64,000 bases of DNA, taken from contig NZ_VEGP01000005.1 of NCBI RefSeq assembly GCF_007679495.1, forward strand, positions 62,001 to 126,000, given 5' to 3'. Both the position numbers and the translations under genes were made by a program. Positions 47,576-56,682 of the stretch are shown here, in pieces (position 1 is the first letter of the stretch; the number at the start of each line of letters is the position of its first letter). Under the pieces are notes generated by a model. It searched no databases, was not told the DNA's origin, and was given only the letters and a program-made list of their open reading frames with translations. This DNA is from Paenibacillus sp. 32O-W (GTDB taxonomy: Bacteria > Bacillota > Bacilli > Paenibacillales > NBRC-103111).

Positions 47576-48427
47576 TCAATCCTCCTTCTCTAACATGCTT
47601 CTGTTAATGATGGACAAGATCAGGATGACAGCAAACAGGATGAAAGAGATCGCACTGGCATAACCCATTTCCAAGTTGACAAACGCTTTCTCGAATACCA
47701 TATAAACGACTGTAGTGGAGGCTTTGAGCGGGCCGCCCTCAGTCATAGTCAGCATCAGCGTAAATTCCTTAAAGGCGGACATCGTAGACATGACCGCAAC
47801 GAAGAAAATAATCGGCCGCAGCAGAGGCAGAGTAATGGAAAAATGCTTGCGAAAGAATCCGGCCCCGTCCAATTCGGCCGCTTCGTACAAATCCTGGGAA
47901 ACGGATTGCAGACCCGCTAAATAAAACAGCATATAATATCCGAGCCCTTGCCAGATGGTCACAATAGCCAGACTGGGCATAACCATGTTTTTGCTGGTCA
48001 GCCATTTCACAGGATCTAACCCGAACAGGCTCAAAATATAGTTAAAGATACCATCGCTTTGGAACATCCATTGCCACAGAAATGCGGTAACGACTACCGA
48101 GACCAGAACAGGGAAATAGAAAACCAGCCGGTATATTTTAATTCCGATCAATGCCTGGTTCACTAGGATTGCGACAAAAATCGGAAAGATAATCAAAGCC
48201 GGTGTTACTAAAATCCAATAGTAGAACGTGTTCTTCATCGCATTCCAGAAATTAGCGTCTTTGAAAGCGGCGATATAGTTATCCACCCCTACCCATTGGG
48301 TAGGCTGAAAAATATTATAAGTGGTAAAACTCAAGAAAAAGGCCATAATAGCGGGAAGCAGGCTGAAGGTGAACAACAATAATAAGGTTGGGGTTAAGAA
48401 AAACCATGCATGTCTTGTTTTGTACAT
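47576..48427 (-). CDS. Carbohydrate ABC transporter permease (MalF family)
   Basis: Partner permease of the sugar importer. It begins MYKTRHAWFFLTPTLLLL, has six membrane segments and the EAA loop LYEAAELDGAGFFRKHFSITLPLLRP. Length is 283 aa. GGAGGTG precedes the ATG. It lies behind a strong hairpin that separates it from the binding-protein gene. Confidence 0.93.
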   Translation of the reverse strand: MYKTRHAWFFLTPTLLLLFTFSLLPAIMAFFLSFTTYNIFQPTQWVGVDNYIAAFKDANFWNAMKNTFYYWILVTPALIIFPIFVAILVNQALIGIKIYRLVFYFPVLVSVVVTAFLWQWMFQSDGIFNYILSLFGLDPVKWLTSKNMVMPSLAIVTIWQGLGYYMLFYLAGLQSVSQDLYEAAELDGAGFFRKHFSITLPLLRPIIFFVAVMSTMSAFKEFTLMLTMTEGGPLKASTTVVYMVFEKAFVNLEMGYASAISFILFAVILILSIINRSMLEKED

Positions 48428-48447
48428 TAGGACACCTCCGGAAAAGA

Positions 48448-48480
48448 TTCATCTAGCTGTGCCAAGCACAGCTAGATGAA
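48448..48480 (-). terminator. Intercistronic hairpin between binding protein and permease genes
   Basis: Perfect 14-bp stem TTCATCTAGCTGTG/CACAGCTAGATGAA with loop CCAAG. The minus-strand tail is only TCTTTTCC, so it probably acts as a leaky terminator or mRNA-end stabiliser giving more binding protein than permease. Confidence 0.7.
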
Positions 48481-48491
48481 CAAAACTGCTC

Positions 48492-49787
48492 TTATTGGTT
48501 TAACAAACGGTTCACTTCAGCCTCCGCATCCGCAACTGCTTGAGCGGGATCTTTTCCTTCCAGCAATACTCTGTGGAACTCTTCGTTGATCGTTTTGTTA
48601 ATCTGGCTTACATTTTCTACAGGCGCCAGCATATCAACGGATTTTTCAAGCTGCTGCGCTGCAAGGAATCTGCCTCTTTCCGAAGGATCTTCGGAATTCT
48701 CTCCCTCAGTAAAGAATGGATCTTTAGCCGCTTCTTTAACGGAAGGAAGAATAGCGACAATTTTGGCGAAGGCCAGTTGGTTCTCGGCATTCGTAATAAA
48801 TTGAGCGAATTTGGCCGCTTCTTCCTTATGTTTGCTCTTCTCGGAAACGGCAATATTCATAATGGCAACGTGAGATTCTCCTGTGGAGCCTACCAAGTTG
48901 GTAGCCGCTGCGGATTTATTATATACTTCTGGAGACAAGTCATTGATTTGGCGGAACAATTGCGGTCCGGTTTGCCAGAAGGCTAATTTTTCCTGAGCGT
49001 ACCATTCCGGAATTTTAGCTTGTCCCAACAAAATTTCTTCAGGAATTAATCCTGCGTCATATCTTTCTTTAAATTTCTTGAAAATCTCTACTGTCTCCGG
49101 TTTGTTGAAGGCGGCCGATTTGAAATCGTCGCTGACGATGTTGATACCGTATCTAGGCAGGTATAAATGAATATCTTTAATGGAATGTCCATAGAACCCG
49201 GTAACTTCTTTAATGGCCGCAGACATTTCCCATGCTTCCTCTTCCGTTGCCGGCGGATGATCAAATCCAGCCTTGGCCAGCAGTTCTTTGTTATAAAGAA
49301 TAACGGCATTGGAGAGATACCATGGCAGTGCGTAGGTAACTCCTTCGAATTGCCCGGAAGTCCATACTCCTTCGAAGAAGTCTTTCTTCGCATCCGGCAG
49401 CAGTTCGTCAATATTCGCTACTGCACCGAGCGCCGACAGCTTCTTCAAGAAATCCGTGTTCAGGTTGAGCACGTCCGCAAGCTGCCCGGAAGCGGCTGCA
49501 GTAAGCGTTCTTTGTTCCACATTATCGAACGGAATATCCTGCCATTCAACCTTGACTCCCGGATTTTGTTCCTCGAATGCTTTGATAACCCCATTGATGT
49601 AGTCATCGAAGGTCGGGCTTAGCGAAATCGTCCAAAACGTTATCTTTTTCTCACCGGCTGCCGCTCCCTTGTCCCCGTCTCCCGGTTTCGAAGAACCTTC
49701 TCCTCCGCCACCGCCGCCGCAAGCGCTAACAAGCATGACGAGTGCAAGCAACATTACGAGCCATTTTCCCTTTTTTAATACCAACAC
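48492..49787 (-). CDS. Extracellular sugar-binding lipoprotein (CUT1 family)
   Basis: Captures the sugar for the two permeases. It has a signal peptide with lipobox LVSAC (lipidated Cys23), then a Gly/Ser-rich linker and the binding-protein fold. Features: LNTDFLKKLSALG near residue 100, MNIAVSEKSKHKEEAAKF and the C-terminal KDPAQAVADAEAEVNRLL. Length is 431 aa. The start is GTG at 49787 behind AAGGGGG. The substrate cannot be deduced from the sequence. Confidence 0.93.
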   Translation of the reverse strand: MLVLKKGKWLVMLLALVMLVSACGGGGGGEGSSKPGDGDKGAAAGEKKITFWTISLSPTFDDYINGVIKAFEEQNPGVKVEWQDIPFDNVEQRTLTAAASGQLADVLNLNTDFLKKLSALGAVANIDELLPDAKKDFFEGVWTSGQFEGVTYALPWYLSNAVILYNKELLAKAGFDHPPATEEEAWEMSAAIKEVTGFYGHSIKDIHLYLPRYGINIVSDDFKSAAFNKPETVEIFKKFKERYDAGLIPEEILLGQAKIPEWYAQEKLAFWQTGPQLFRQINDLSPEVYNKSAAATNLVGSTGESHVAIMNIAVSEKSKHKEEAAKFAQFITNAENQLAFAKIVAILPSVKEAAKDPFFTEGENSEDPSERGRFLAAQQLEKSVDMLAPVENVSQINKTINEEFHRVLLEGKDPAQAVADAEAEVNRLLNQ

Positions 49788-50083
49788 TGTTTCCCCCTTT
49801 TTATTTAGGCCATGTTCTAGTTGTTCTGAAACCGATTACTTATTGGTTCCAGTTGATCAGATGGAAATTTATTCCACCGAATCATAACTATTTGAAAAAT
49901 ACCTCCTCCTTATATAATATCCGATAATTAAAATACTGCAATGACTTTATATTAATTTTTATTGCCAACTTTATTAGAAATGCTTTTATTTAAGTATATA
50001 AGAACAAAGTCCTTAAAAGCGACCTCCTAATACCGGAAAATGCATCACCAAAAAAAGCCTAATCCATACAAAAAAACCATCTA
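49788..50083 (-). promoter_or_regulatory. Leader and promoter of the sugar transporter operon
   Basis: Minus-strand TTGCAG (49936-49941), 16-base spacer, TATTAT (49914-49919). Downstream is AAGGAGGAGG and, 15 bases later, an open frame of 22 codons (49817-49885, MIRWNKFPSDQLEPISNRF...). Its spacing makes translation doubtful. I saw no clear CcpA cre site. Confidence 0.5.
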
Positions 50084-50108
50084 CTTGCCTCCGGCAAATC
50101 CGAGGAAG
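50071..50108 (-). terminator. Probable terminator after trmD
   Basis: Imperfect stem CTTGCCTCCGG/CCGAGGAAG on the minus strand, then ATGGTTTTTTT a few bases away. It would end the ffh-trmD transcript before the transporter operon. Confidence 0.45.
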
Positions 50109-50236
50109 TACATGGTATGCAGCCGTCTGGTGCTCTATTCACCGTGGCTTGTAGGACTTTTTTGACAAAGATCCCTTTTGGACGGGACAGGAAGGCTTCC
50201 TTGGTCTATTCCGTACGGAGCGGCGGCAGCTATGCC

Positions 50237-50974
50237 TTATTCGCGGCTCGCTTCCCACTCCTTTATCCAATCTTTTTCCTCCTTGGTAAGAGGAATCTTG
50301 TCCAACAATTCAGGACGACGCAGAAAGGTCCGGTGCAGAGACTGCTGTCTCCGCCACTTGTCAATGTTTCCGTGATGTCCGGAGAGCAGGACTTCCGGAA
50401 CCTCCCAATCTCGAAACTTGGCAGGCCTCGTGTAATGAGGATATTCCAGTAATCCCGTACTGAAAGAATCGGTTACGGCAGAGCTTTCATTCCCGAGCAC
50501 CCCTGGAAGAAGCCTAGTCACACAATCGATGACTGCCATGGCCGGAATCTCTCCGCCGGTTAGCACATAATCGCCTATGGACAGCTCATCGGTGACCAAA
50601 TAGCGGCGAATTCTTTCGTCGTAACCCTCATAATGACCGCAAATAAAAATAAGATGCTCTTCGGCCGCCAGCTCCTCCGCTTTACGCTGGGTGAACGTCT
50701 CCCCTTGAGGACACATCAGAATGACGCGCGGCTGAGATTGCAATCCGGCCATCCGTTCTTCCACAGCGGCAAAGATAGGCTCCGGCTTCAGCACCATTCC
50801 TCCCCCGCCGCCGTAGGGGTAGTCATCCACCGTATTATGCTTGTTGTTGGCGTAATCGCGGAAATTGATCGTCCGGAAGGAGACAATCCCTTTCTCCCGA
50901 GCTTTGCCCAGTATGCTTGACCCGAATACGCCCTCGAACATTTCCGGAAACAACGTCAGAACATCTATATTCAT
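50237..50974 (-). CDS. trmD: tRNA (guanine-N1-)-methyltransferase TrmD
   Basis: Makes m1G37 in tRNAs, preventing frameshifting. It begins [13 protein letters not shown]. The SAM-binding trefoil-knot region has [12 protein letters not shown] and [15 protein letters not shown]. Length is 245 aa. It starts one base after the rimM stop codon. Confidence 0.97.
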   Translation of the reverse strand: MNIDVLTLFPEMFEGVFGSSILGKAREKGIVSFRTINFRDYANNKHNTVDDYPYGGGGGMVLKPEPIFAAVEERMAGLQSQPRVILMCPQGETFTQRKAEELAAEEHLIFICGHYEGYDERIRRYLVTDELSIGDYVLTGGEIPAMAVIDCVTRLLPGVLGNESSAVTDSFSTGLLEYPHYTRPAKFRDWEVPEVLLSGHHGNIDKWRRQQSLHRTFLRRPELLDKIPLTKEEKDWIKEWEASRE

Positions 50975-50975
50975 T

Positions 50976-51497
50976 CTAATCCATCATACCTTCCATCACA
51001 CGGATCGTGACCCTCTTGCCGGCCACATCGACATTTATCAAGACATCATCAATAACGGGCACAAGGACCGGTTTGCCTTGGGGACGGTTTACCACCCACA
51101 CATCGTTGGCTCCGGGAGACAAGATTTCACCTATCATTCCCAAAACCTCCCCTTCCTCCGTCTGAACCGTGCATCCGATGATTTGATGATAATAATATTC
51201 TCCTTCTTCGAGCTCAACCAGATCCTCTTCCGTTACTTTAAGCATCCAACCTTTATATTTCTCCACTTGATTAATATCATCCAGACCGGAAAATTTAACG
51301 AGATAGACGTTTTTCTGAGGACGCCCGGATTCGACAATGACAGGCACCCGTGTTTTCATCTCTGCATCGGTGAGCACCAATCGGCTTCCTTTGCGAAAAC
51401 GAATGTCGGGAAAATCGGTTTGGGGGACGACTTTCAGTTCCCCTCGAATGCCATGTGTATTAACGATTTTTCCCACGTTAAACAATTTTCCACTCAT
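50976..51497 (-). CDS. rimM: 16S rRNA processing protein RimM
   Basis: 30S maturation factor that binds ribosomal protein S19. The N-terminal RimM domain has [20 protein letters not shown]; the C-terminal PRC-barrel has [14 protein letters not shown]. Length is 173 aa. GGAGGTCATTC precedes the ATG. ylqD, which lies nearby in B. subtilis, is absent. Confidence 0.95.
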   Translation of the reverse strand: MSGKLFNVGKIVNTHGIRGELKVVPQTDFPDIRFRKGSRLVLTDAEMKTRVPVIVESGRPQKNVYLVKFSGLDDINQVEKYKGWMLKVTEEDLVELEEGEYYYHQIIGCTVQTEEGEVLGMIGEILSPGANDVWVVNRPQGKPVLVPVIDDVLINVDVAGKRVTIRVMEGMMD

Positions 51498-51577
51498 GAA
51501 TGACCTCCATAATATTGGATTAGGAAGATACGGGAAAAGGGCTAGGTGACCCTACCCCTTTAATCCGTTCGCTTCCG

Positions 51578-51808
51578 TCAGGAGACAATCTCCACCGAAA
51601 CGCGCTTATTCTCTTTAACTGCTGCCGATGTTACTACGGTCCGCAGCGCTTTGGCAATGCGCCCCTGCTTGCCGATCACCTTACCGACATCGGAAGGATG
51701 AACCGTAAGCTCATAAACGGTCGCATGCTCTTGTTCCACCACATTCACCTGAACTTCTTCCGGATGATCGACCAGTGCTTTAGCTATGACGGATATCAGA
51801 TCCCTCAT
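51578..51808 (-). CDS. khpA: KH-domain RNA-binding protein KhpA (YlqC)
   Basis: 76-aa RNA-binding protein with a KH domain: the GxxG loop is VIGKQGRIAKALR. It begins MRDLISVIAKALVDHPEEV. The ATG at 51808 has GGAGGG upstream, and the family length supports it over longer frames that overlap rpsP. It is in the usual place between rpsP and rimM. Confidence 0.94.
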   Translation of the reverse strand: MRDLISVIAKALVDHPEEVQVNVVEQEHATVYELTVHPSDVGKVIGKQGRIAKALRTVVTSAAVKENKRVSVEIVS

Positions 51809-51831
51809 GATAACCCTCCGAACAGACGGAA

Positions 51832-52104
51832 TTATTTTTGATGCCGAAGCTCGTGGAATTTGGTCATAATACCAGCTTTGCTGAACAAGCTGCGAACGGT
51901 ATCGGAAGCTTGTGCCCCGTTCTGGAGCCATTTCAATGCTTTCTCTTCGTCAATCTTAACGTCTGCAGGTTGAGTCAGAGGGTTGTAAGTACCGATCTCT
52001 TCGATAAAACGGCCATCACGAGGAGAGCGAGAGTCGGAAACAACCAAACGGTAAAAAGGAGCTTTGTGAGCACCCATCCGCTTCAAACGAATACGAACTG
52101 CCAT
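51832..52104 (-). CDS. rpsP: 30S ribosomal protein S16
   Basis: Early-assembly protein of the 30S subunit. It begins [36 protein letters not shown], the strongly conserved segment. Length is 90 aa. It lies 48 bases after ffh. Confidence 0.97.
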   Translation of the reverse strand: MAVRIRLKRMGAHKAPFYRLVVSDSRSPRDGRFIEEIGTYNPLTQPADVKIDEEKALKWLQNGAQASDTVRSLFSKAGIMTKFHELRHQK

Positions 52105-52152
52105 GGATCAATTCACCTCCTTACAAGATTTCCGGGCTGCGCCGGCGGTTAT

Positions 52153-53517
52153 TTAGCCGAAGGGGAACTTGAAGCCTTTACCCAATTTCCCTTTCAAGCC
52201 TTTGCCGCCCTTGCCTCCCATCATGCCGGAAAATTGCTTCATCATCTTGCGCATATCTTCAAATTGCTTAATTAATCGGTTAACCTCCTGAATGGAGTTT
52301 CCGCTGCCGAGAGCAATTCTTTTGCGCCGGCTGGCATTAAGCAATTCCGGTTTACGCTTCTCTTCGGTCGTCATCGATTTGACGATCGCGAGTGTGCGGG
52401 CCATTTTTTTATCATCGATCTTGAAATCCTTCATACCCTTCATTTTGTTCATTCCGGGTATCATTTCAAGAAGCTGGTCCAAAGGTCCGAGCTTCTTCAT
52501 CTGCTCCATCTGCTCCAGGAAATCTTCGAAGGTAAACTCCGCATTGCGGAGCTTCTTCTCCATTTCTTTCGCTTTCTCTTCATCAATGCTGGAACGGGCC
52601 TTCTCGATCAAGGTGAGCATATCGCCCATTCCCAAAATCCTCGAAGCCATCCGGTCCGGATGGAAAGGCTCCAGAGCATCGATCTTCTCGCCCAATGCGG
52701 CGAATTTGATCGGGCATCCCGTTACTGCCTTAACGGAAATGGCCGCCCCGCCGCGGGTATCTCCGTCAAGCTTGGACAGAACAACACCGGTCAATTCCAA
52801 CTGCTTGTGGAAGCTCTCTGCTACATTCACCGCATCCTGGCCGGTCATGGCGTCAACGACCAGCAGAATCTCATGCGGCTGAACCTCCGCCACAATCTGC
52901 TTCAGCTCGTCCATTAATTGTTCGTCGATATGCAGACGTCCGGCCGTATCGATCAGGACGTAGTCGTTGCCGTTCTCCTTGGCATGAGCGAGCGCCGACT
53001 TGGCGATCTCCACCGGGCTGACCTGGTCTCCCATCGTAAATACCGGAGCCTTGATCTGATCTCCCAATACCTGAAGCTGTTTAATGGCGGCGGGACGATA
53101 GATATCACAAGCTACCAACAGCGGGCGGTGATTCTGCTTCTGCAGAAGCTTCGCCAGCTTGCCGGTTGTCGTCGTCTTCCCGGCCCCTTGCAGTCCGGCC
53201 ATCATGATGACGGTCGGCGGCTTATTCGCCTTGGCCAGTTTGCTCTGGGTTCCGCCCATCAGCTCGGTCAACTCTTTATTGACGATTTCAACAACGACCA
53301 TTCCGGGCGTAAAGCTCTTGAGCACTTCTTGTCCCACGGCCCGTTCCTTAATTTTGGCGATAAACTCCTTAACGACCTTGAAGTTGACATCGGCCTCCAG
53401 AAGCGCCAGCCGTACCTCGCGCAGTGCCTCATTCACATCGTCTTCCGACAGCTTCCCCTTGCCTCTCAGCTTACCGAACACATTCTGAAGCCTGGTAGTT
53501 AACCCTTCAAATGCCAT
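52153..53517 (-). CDS. ffh: Signal recognition particle protein Ffh
   Basis: SRP54 GTPase that targets nascent membrane proteins to FtsY. The N domain is followed by the G domain with GLQGAGKTTTTGKLA, DTAGRLHID and SKLDGDTRGG. The Met-rich M domain binds SRP RNA and ends GGKGGKGLKG. Length is 454 aa. AGGAGGTGG precedes the ATG. Its receptor FtsY is at 57477. Confidence 0.97.
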   Translation of the reverse strand: MAFEGLTTRLQNVFGKLRGKGKLSEDDVNEALREVRLALLEADVNFKVVKEFIAKIKERAVGQEVLKSFTPGMVVVEIVNKELTELMGGTQSKLAKANKPPTVIMMAGLQGAGKTTTTGKLAKLLQKQNHRPLLVACDIYRPAAIKQLQVLGDQIKAPVFTMGDQVSPVEIAKSALAHAKENGNDYVLIDTAGRLHIDEQLMDELKQIVAEVQPHEILLVVDAMTGQDAVNVAESFHKQLELTGVVLSKLDGDTRGGAAISVKAVTGCPIKFAALGEKIDALEPFHPDRMASRILGMGDMLTLIEKARSSIDEEKAKEMEKKLRNAEFTFEDFLEQMEQMKKLGPLDQLLEMIPGMNKMKGMKDFKIDDKKMARTLAIVKSMTTEEKRKPELLNASRRKRIALGSGNSIQEVNRLIKQFEDMRKMMKQFSGMMGGKGGKGLKGKLGKGFKFPFG

Positions 53518-53589
53518 TTACGCCACCTCCTGACCTTATACCGCTCGAATCTATGTTTTTAACTACTCTTAATATCCAATATTACATGA

Positions 53590-53940
53590 TCAGTCGACAA
53601 GACGCATCTTCTCCAGCAAAGGTGCCGCCTTGATCCGAAGATCGGGGCTCGCCTCGCCCAGAAGGTCTTCCAGACGGCTCAGGCAATCCGTTCGCTGCTC
53701 ATGCTTCGCCAGAAGCCGCAGCTTCCGCTCGTACTCCTCCAGCATCAGCTCTGCTCGCTTGATATGTTCATATACCGCTTGCCTGCTGATAGAAAATTCG
53801 GAAGCAATCTCTCCAAGCGAATAATCGTCATGGAAATAACAGGACAAAAATGTTCTCTGCTTCTCCGTCAGAAGCTCCGAATAAAAATCAAACAACAGGT
53901 TGATCCGGTTTGTCTTCTCCAGCATCGGATGCTCGGGCAT
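53590..53940 (-). CDS. ylxM: Putative DNA-binding protein YlxM (UPF0122)
   Basis: 116-aa helix-turn-helix protein associated with the SRP operon. It has [19 protein letters not shown], then [24 protein letters not shown], a sigma-70 region 4-like helix-turn-helix. The ATG at 53940 follows GGGGGTGG. It lies 72 bases before ffh as in other Firmicutes. Confidence 0.93.
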   Translation of the reverse strand: MPEHPMLEKTNRINLLFDFYSELLTEKQRTFLSCYFHDDYSLGEIASEFSISRQAVYEHIKRAELMLEEYERKLRLLAKHEQRTDCLSRLEDLLGEASPDLRIKAAPLLEKMRLVD

Positions 53941-53983
53941 GCTTCCACCCCCGTCAAGGAAAAACACTTTACACACTTTGCTT

Positions 53984-54012
53984 ATTGTAACCGACCCGTT
54001 TATTGTTGTCAA
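53984..54012 (-). promoter_or_regulatory. ylxM-ffh operon promoter (sigma-A type)
   Basis: Minus-strand TTGACA (54007-54012), 17-base spacer, TACAAT (53984-53989): full -35 consensus and a good -10. This is the best promoter match in the window. Confidence 0.82.
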
Positions 54013-54227
54013 GCGAATAACCTTGACAGCCATCCCATTCTGCATCCGGTACCTGAATTGTCCCGCAGCCGTCGACCGTGGCGGCATCCTCCGCCTCAGT
54101 TTTCGTGTGGAATTCGGTTTACCGATCCCTTCCGTTTGTATTCTTTTGCCAATTTATGATTTAACGGATAAATCCCCCTTCTCATAACAAAATAATAGAA
54201 TATGAAAAACATCGGAGGGAAGAAACT

Positions 54228-55361
54228 ATGAAGCGCCGCCATCTGTATCTATTTGCACTTAGCTTGCTGCTCATCGTTGTTTACGGATGCGGTATCGGCA
54301 GGGAAAAGGAAAACAGTTCGCAGCCATTCGGACCGGATACGACGGATTCGCTCATATCCAAAGTCGAACAGAACTATGAACGGACACAAGAGCAGGCCGT
54401 TCTTCCCAAACTGCCCGCAGCCTCTCCCGTTACGGAGAAACCGGCAGATCCCGCTCCGCCCGTAACTGAACCGCCGAAACCTTCAGCCGGCGACAAGGAG
54501 AACCGTTCATCGGCTGAACCGGAAGCATCGCCGTCTGTACGGGAGCAGCCCCCCGTTCCTGCAGCGCAAGCTCCTCAACCGTCAGAGCCGGACAAGCATA
54601 AGGAGAAACCTAAATTAAACAAGCCTAAGCCTTTGCCCAAGCAGTCCGGGGAGATCGCGGCCGGAAAAAAAACGACCCGACAATCCTCGGGCACGTCATC
54701 TCAACTGACCTTGTCCGAGTTAAGGGCTAAATATCCCGATTCCTTTCGGCTCAAAGGCTCTTCCAAAGGAAAGAAGGTCGCTCTGACCTTCGACGACGGA
54801 CCGGACCAAAGATTCACTCCGCAAGTATTGGATGTTCTAAAGAAGTACAATGTCAAAGCCACCTTCTTTCTGGTCGGCTATCGGGCGGAGGCCAATCCGG
54901 CAGTCGTGAAACGAATTGCTAAGGAAGGACATGTCATAGGAAACCACTCCTACAATCACCCGAATTTTCCTAAGCTGCCGGTCACCGTCTTTGAACAGCA
55001 AATCAACCGGACCCAGAACATTCTCAACCGTCTGATCGGCTATGAACCGAAATTTATACGCCCTCCCTACGGAGCGATAAATGAAGAACAGCTTCAATGG
55101 GCGATTAAGAATCAATTTCTGATTGTCAATTGGGATGTGGATTCGTTGGATTGGAAAGGGCTTGACGCCAAACAGGTTTCCGCCAATATTCTTAATCATG
55201 CACATGCGGGAGCCATTATCCTTCAGCATTCCGCAGGAGGCAACGGCCAGAACCTTTCGGGAACTGTCAAGGCCCTTCCCGGAATTATCGAGAAGCTGCA
55301 GGCGGACGGGTATGAGCTCGTTACGATTCCCCAGCTGCTGAACATGTCCAAGAGCAAATAG
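54228..55361 (+). CDS. Lipoprotein polysaccharide deacetylase (NodB family)
   Basis: Extracellular deacetylase of peptidoglycan or another N-acetylated glycan. The signal peptide ends in a lipobox VYGC. A Pro/Lys-rich linker of about 140 residues follows, then the NodB domain with TFDDGPD, HSYNHP (metal ligands), RPPYG, WDVDSLDW and ILQHSAGGN. The catalytic Asp and His ligands are intact. Length is 377 aa. CGGAGGGAAG precedes the ATG. It is on the opposite strand to its neighbours. The exact substrate is unknown. Confidence 0.92.
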   Translation: MKRRHLYLFALSLLLIVVYGCGIGREKENSSQPFGPDTTDSLISKVEQNYERTQEQAVLPKLPAASPVTEKPADPAPPVTEPPKPSAGDKENRSSAEPEASPSVREQPPVPAAQAPQPSEPDKHKEKPKLNKPKPLPKQSGEIAAGKKTTRQSSGTSSQLTLSELRAKYPDSFRLKGSSKGKKVALTFDDGPDQRFTPQVLDVLKKYNVKATFFLVGYRAEANPAVVKRIAKEGHVIGNHSYNHPNFPKLPVTVFEQQINRTQNILNRLIGYEPKFIRPPYGAINEEQLQWAIKNQFLIVNWDVDSLDWKGLDAKQVSANILNHAHAGAIILQHSAGGNGQNLSGTVKALPGIIEKLQADGYELVTIPQLLNMSKSK

Positions 55362-55415
55362 TCCGGACTTCCGTCGGATAACCACACTTTTCAATGATAT
55401 GTACAGGAGCTATAG

Positions 55416-55454
55416 AAACAGCAGCCGGAAGAAGAAGGACTCCGGCTGCTGTTT
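55416..55454. terminator. Bidirectional terminator-like hairpin
   Basis: Perfect 14-bp stem AAACAGCAGCCGGA/TCCGGCTGCTGTTT with an 11-base loop between two convergent genes. Its tails are only partly T-rich. Confidence 0.6.
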
Positions 55455-55456
55455 AC

Positions 55457-56209
55457 TTAATCCAGAATGTAGATTTGCACATTTTGTTTGCCGAATTTCA
55501 TCGCCTGCTGCCGGGAATCGGGAACGAAAACATCCACCCGGTTTCCTTTGATCGCACCGCCTATATCGGTAGCTGTAGCTACCATTCCTCCTGCCGGAAG
55601 CCCGTCATAGGAATAGCCGGTAATAAAGACCTTCGACCCCAGCGGGATGACGGCAGGATCCACTGCAATACTACCGACCTGCAGAGGATTTCCGAAATAA
55701 TCACGTCCTGCGTAGCCTCCGTTTTCCTCGGCCGATGCCGTATAGGCAGACGCTACCGCAGGAATTGCTTTCTTATATGTTAAGGTTTGCCCGGTCGGAG
55801 TAACGATGACGTTTGCTTTCACCGGTACAGCGCGCATCGCCGGAGCCGATTTGCTCTCCTCCTGCTTCGGTTTGTCCGCTTTGGCTTTAGGAGTGGATGC
55901 GGCCAAAGGCTGGGCATGGACAGCGGGAGCGGGCGAACTCTGCTGAACGGGCGGGGCTTCCTCCTGAGCCGGCGCTTCGGGTGCTGCAGCCGCTAGAGCA
56001 TCCCCCTGCGGTTGATCCGCCTGCTGCTCCGCAGGAACAGGCTGCGGCGCTTTAACCCACTGTGCGAACTTCATCTCCCGAGGATCCGTTCCATGGGCTT
56101 CGGTTTCGTTCCATTTCTGGGAGGCGGCGGATACGGTCGTAGCCAAACTGATAGCAACGGTGATCACGGCAATGATTCGGAACGGGACTTTGGAAATCAA
56201 TCGATTCAT
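55457..56209 (-). CDS. 3D-domain cell-wall protein (YabE/YocH-like, putative lytic enzyme)
   Basis: Secreted protein with a signal peptide (cleavage after VSAAS region, about residue 30), an Ala/Pro/Gln/Lys-rich linker and a C-terminal 3D domain with double-psi fold: VASAYTASAEENGG, VAVDPAVIPLGS, ATDIGGAIKGNRVDVFV, containing the three aspartates of the family. 3D domains occur in cell-wall lytic enzymes of Firmicutes. Length is 250 aa from the ATG at 56209. A c-di-AMP riboswitch precedes it. Confidence 0.9.
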   Translation of the reverse strand: MNRLISKVPFRIIAVITVAISLATTVSAASQKWNETEAHGTDPREMKFAQWVKAPQPVPAEQQADQPQGDALAAAAPEAPAQEEAPPVQQSSPAPAVHAQPLAASTPKAKADKPKQEESKSAPAMRAVPVKANVIVTPTGQTLTYKKAIPAVASAYTASAEENGGYAGRDYFGNPLQVGSIAVDPAVIPLGSKVFITGYSYDGLPAGGMVATATDIGGAIKGNRVDVFVPDSRQQAMKFGKQNVQIYILD

Positions 56210-56230
56210 AGACAAGGTTCTCCTTTAAGT

Positions 56231-56372
56231 ACTGCCGACGAGGTTAGCTGTCGGGTTAGGATTGAGGATACAACCCCGCATCTGTCGACGCTTCACCCCA
56301 AGCGGAAGACAGATACAAGCATTTTCCGCAAAAAACATCCCCCGTACTTATCTTTCACAAACGATAAGTTTT
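56231..56372 (-). promoter_or_regulatory. Cyclic di-AMP riboswitch (ydaO/yuaA type)
   Basis: Minus-strand RNA with the conserved parts of the ydaO motif in order: an outer stem ACTTATC/GATAAGT at 56346-56369, CGGGGGA, GGGGTGAAGC, and the signature CCCGACAGCTAACCTCG at the 3' side (56236-56256). It sits directly upstream of the 3D-domain gene, a known type of target gene. Binding of c-di-AMP would switch off expression (known for the family). Confidence 0.9.
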
Positions 56373-56379
56373 GGCATTA

Positions 56380-56658
56380 AGGAGGCTACCATACTCGTAT
56401 TGGAATGAACATCCACAGAATTTGGCAAACGGTAATGTATGCGCTACACATCACGTAATTATGCATACCGTGAAATATATTCCACATTACTATGAATATG
56501 AATTTTATGGCCCTATTGGTATTATTAGGTCTATACCCTATTCCCTAATTGTTCTTGAAAATTTGCAGTTCCTTCATTTCCTCCGGAGTCAACGCCGCCA
56601 GCTTTTGCTCCAGCCGAAGCTTTGAATAAATGTAAGGTGAAACTTATACGCTTATTTT
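56380..56658. other. Gap with a short coding-like remnant
   Basis: No full gene. On the minus strand about 56548-56625 reads SKLRLEQKLAALTPEEMKEL and stops after about 27 residues; upstream it meets stop codons and the repeat. It looks like the C-terminal end of a lost gene. The plus-strand reading frame there shows no start signal. Confidence 0.35.
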
Positions 56659-56679
56659 AAAAAAAGCTCCTAACGGAGC
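56659..56679 (-). terminator. Hairpin with T-run inside repeat copy III
   Basis: Stem GCTCC/GGAGC with loop TAAC and seven T on the minus strand. It is a second, weaker terminator beyond the SHOCT gene and lies in the repeat element. Confidence 0.65.
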
Positions 56680-56682
56680 CTC

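Noticed and set aside
46724-49787. Transposase or integrase associated with the inserted transporter
   Set aside because: No mobile-element gene or flanking direct repeat was seen at the borders.
54188-54227. Sporulation sigma-factor promoter before the deacetylase
   Set aside because: CATAACA is present but no -35 at the right spacing; evidence too weak to list.
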